A stretch of 64,000 nt of DNA. It comes from Akebia trifoliata (Eukaryota > Streptophyta > Magnoliopsida > Ranunculales > Lardizabalaceae). The stretch covers positions 11,253,221 to 11,317,220 of the forward strand of contig CM030711.1 of NCBI GenBank assembly GCA_017979445.1, read 5' to 3'. The translations under genes and the position numbers were made by a program. This document shows positions 61,031-64,000 of this stretch, in pieces (position 1 is the first letter of the stretch; every line of letters starts with the position of its first letter). The notes beneath the pieces are model-generated. The model ran no database searches. It saw only the letters and a list, made by a program, of their open reading frames with translations, and was not told the origin of the DNA.

Positions 61031-63100
61031 ATGGCTAATGTGCGTAGCAGAACCAATCACATTTCTTGGCTTAAGGTAAATGGAGAGTGGTGGGTGGGGG
61101 AAGAAGAGGTGCCTCACGGGATTGTGGATTTCTTTTCAGATTTGTATTCTAAGAACCTTGCACTAGACCAAGACCGAACCACCTTTAGTTTGATAGTATC
61201 TCTGAGGAGCAACGTGGTTAGTTAGAAAGGCCGTTTGAAGAGGAAGAAGTTTGGAGCACCATTATGTGCATGAGTACAATAAGGCCCTCGGGCTAGATGG
61301 TTTTCCAATTGAGTTCTACAAGGCTTGCTAGGAGATTATTAGGGTAGACTTTATGTTTCTAGTAGAGAACTTCTTCAGGGAGGCTTTCTTGGACTATGGG
61401 TCCAATTGATCGGTCTTTGCTTTGATTCCAAAGGTGTTGGGGATTGAGGACATCAACGACTTGAGACCCATTAGCCTAGTGAACACGTCTTATAAGATCA
61501 TTTCCACCTTACTGGCAAACATGTTGAAAGTTGTTCCTTTGACTTTGATTGGGCTTAATCAAGGTGTTTTTGTTAAAGAGCGACAAATCTTAGATAGAGT
61601 TCTAGTTGCAAACGAATGCATTGATTCCAGAATGAAGTATGTGGTGTGTAAAGTTGATCTTGAGAAGGCTGACGACCATGTTAATTAGGATTTTCAATTG
61701 TACCTTTTGGGAAGGATGGGCTTTGGTAGACTGTGGATTCGTTGGGTCCGGAGTTGCATTTCCTCGGTTTCCTTTTCGGTGCTTGTAAATGGTTTGTCAG
61801 AAGGTTTTTTCAAGAGTTCTAGGGGCTTGAGGAGATCTTCTATCTCCCTTCTTGTTTATCACTGTGGCGGATAACCTAGGGCGTATGTTGGAGAGGGGTG
61901 GCGAATGGGAACATTAGCGGCTTTTCAGTTGGTGCGAATGGTCCGATTATCTTGCACCTCCAAGTCACATATGACACGCTTGTGTTCCTCGAGGCGAAGT
62001 TGGAGCAAACTAGGCAACTCAAAGGCTTTTTTTTTTTTTTGATAAGTAACTCGAAGGCTTAATCTGTTGTTTTGAAATAGTGCCAGGTATTCCTATGAAT
62101 ATGAAGAAGAACAAGGTGTTCGCGGTTGGGAGGTTGCCAAGTATGGCTCTTTTGGCAGCCTCGTTGGGTTGGAGCGTGGATAACCTTCCCACTACTTATT
62201 TAGGCCTGACTTTAGGTGCACCCTACATGAGTTTGTCATTGTGGGATCTCATGATGGAAAGAGTGACTAGAAAATGAGCCTCTCAAGGGGGGGGGGGCAA
62301 GCTGGTCTTGATCAAGAGTGTCCTTTCAAGTATTCTAGTTTATTTTCTCTCTTTACTTCAAATTCCCAGAAGGGTAGAGGTTAGAAAAATTGTTTCGGGA
62401 TTTTCTTTTGCACGATAAGGAAGGAGTGCGTTCTCAGGGAAAGAAATAATGGTGGACTAGGGATTAGAAGGCTTAAATTGGTTAACTCAGCGTTGTTGGG
62501 TAAATGGATTTGAAGGTTCAATGTGGAGGTGGATAGTTTGTGGAAAAGGGTCATAGCTTCTAAATTTGGGTCAAGGACTTTTGGGTGGGAGAGTGGAGTT
62601 GGTAGAGGTCTTTACAGTTGTGGGATGTGGAAATGTATCCTGAAGGTGCTCTCGATTTTCGGGATGAGGACGAGGTTTAAGGCGGGCAAAGGAGACATGA
62701 TAAGATTTTGGGAGAGGACTATTGGTGTACTCTGACTCCTCATGGATGAGTTTCCGGTGTTGTATTCCATTATTTCAAGAAGGGTCTTCCAATATCTAGT
62801 TTCAGAGGTTGGGTTGTCAGTCTTGGTCTTTGGATTTTGATTTTCGGAAGGCTTTCAATGATTGGGAAATCGAGTAGGTAGGAAGTTTGATCAGTTGCAT
62901 TAGCTCTTATCCTTTTGATGCAGAGAGGGAGGATTCGAGATTATGGGGGAAGATTAAGAATGGGATGTTCTCGATGAGCTCTTTCTACAGATCTCTTCTT
63001 AGTGATGGGCCAAGTACGTTCCTGGAGGTTGCTATATGAGGACCAAGAGTACCTTCTAAGGTGGGCTTCTTTATTTGGACTGCTGTTTTGGGTAGAATCC
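61031..63100 (+). pseudogene. L1-type LINE ORF2 remnant (reverse transcriptase)
   Basis: Frame-shifted pieces follow plant LINE ORF2. Upstream linker: NHISWLKVNGEWWVGEEEVP. RT: IPKVLGIEDINDLRPISLVN, FVKERQILDRVLVANECIDS, and KVDLEKADDHVN then a stop, where the family has EKAYDHVNW. Then NLPTTYLGLTLGAP, and the C-terminal region with DSLWKRVIASKFG and FKAGKGDMIRFWE, ending near PSKVGFFIWTAVLG. Stops and frame changes throughout make it inactive. The FADD-type catalytic strand expected near 61950 is not readable. Confidence 0.9.
62016..62060 (-). mobile_element. Second tiny T(n)GATAAGT insertion, with 13-bp target duplication
   Basis: AACTCAAAGGCTT (62016-62028) and AACTCGAAGGCTT (62048-62060) flank a T run plus GATAAGT. 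This is the same insert as at 23105-23123. It interrupts the LINE remnant, so it arrived later. Confidence 0.75.
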
Positions 63101-64000
63101 AAAATGGAAATTTTCGAATTTCATTTATCTTAGCAAAATGGAAACTTAGAGAGTCCAAAATAGATCAATGGCCAAGCCCATTTTGGATAACCTAAATGCC
63201 CTTTTGTTCATCCTTTTTTTTTTCCTGCTTATGTCCTTTCCCTAAATCTCTATGTTCAAGGTGATATTTTATAGCCATATCTGTTTCTTTGTTCACATGT
63301 GTGGCTTCCTCATCTTCCTCCACACTCGTGGTTCATTGGAAAGACGCACCTTGAGTGAGGAGCAATGTTCCACTAAACCTGCCCTAAACCCCAACTTAAT
63401 GCATACTTTATTCACTGGCTTCCTCTCACCAAAACCTGCCCACATTGTTTTACCAAAGAGTTGACCTTTTGGAGAGTGGTTTCCATTACTGAAAATTTTA
63501 GACTTTACGGTTATCCAAAATCGAAGTTACCTTGGTAAGCAATTAAAGTGGTTTGTCTCAAAGGAGTCAATGAGCAATAGAAATGAAGCATTTGGAAATA
63601 TAGTCAAATATAAAATAGTAAGATATGCAAATAAAATTGTTGAATTGACTTGATTTACATTTTTTTTTCTTGCAGTAATTTTATTATCCAGGGAAGTTAT
63701 TGAAAAGATAATATTTAGTTATATTTTTACAATAAATAAATAATAATTATTTGCAACAAAAACCTTCAATTATTCAAATTTAAAATATTTCTTTCTTGTT
63801 GAAGTTTAAATTAATAATATTTATATAGGTGACTAAAACTTAGAATTCGATTATGCGGATTCAAAACTTGAAAATTTGAAATATGTGACCTTTCCTATTT
63901 TTCAATATTAATTATTTATATTAAAAATTCTATGTAGTAAGGCTTACACCTTGAGGCATTGGCCAGCCCAATGTCTCGCTTCATGCCTCAGCATCTGAAA
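63101..64000. other. Window end, no gene recognised
   Basis: AT-rich DNA with only chance frames. No further exon of the gene at 50549 was seen. Confidence 0.5.

Overview
The window is nuclear DNA from a flowering plant, most likely a dicot. The signs are AT-rich intergenic DNA, many short exons with GT-AG introns, plant-only protein families (DUF761, DUF1645), a plant-type CTP synthase, and dense, varied transposable elements. There is no bacterial, organellar or CRISPR-like content. Exon models and repeat boundaries were read by eye from splice signals, reading phase and inverted or direct repeats; no search was run.

Layout. 140-1950: decayed Ty1/copia pol. 2861-9810: a complete-looking CACTA (En/Spm) transposon with matching ends and a 3-bp target duplication. 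It shows no transposase but holds minus-strand pieces of host genes, including a CYP714-like P450 exon. 10565-12122: a low-confidence long-TIR element. 12848-13396: intact DUF761 gene. 14544-24582 (minus): a complete 22-exon CTP synthase gene, 561 codons in frame, whose introns hold a TRIM retrotransposon, a MITE and short duplications. 24917-26003: three palindromic MITEs. 26004-35600: gene-poor, with a 1.2-kb foldback, a direct-repeat pair and a hAT-like MITE. 35614-36859: two-exon gene with an eIF4B-like FGxARPRE motif and an abnormal splice donor. 38885-41854: MITEs and a modular inverted-repeat element. 42195-43274: intact DUF1645 gene. 46280-50157: complete non-coding LTR retrotransposon with GTACC target duplications. 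50549-51028: first two exons of a conserved plant gene whose remaining exons I cannot find. 51966-60900: head-to-head and tail-to-tail LTR-type copies of one family. 61031-63100: decayed L1-type LINE.

The genes do not form a pathway. CTP synthase is the only one with a firm biochemical role (UTP to CTP). The most unusual content is in the mobile DNA: gene-fragment capture by the CACTA element, a MITE family with a conserved palindromic core but different tips, two tiny T(n)GATAAGT insertions each flanked by its own target duplication, and the large foldback.
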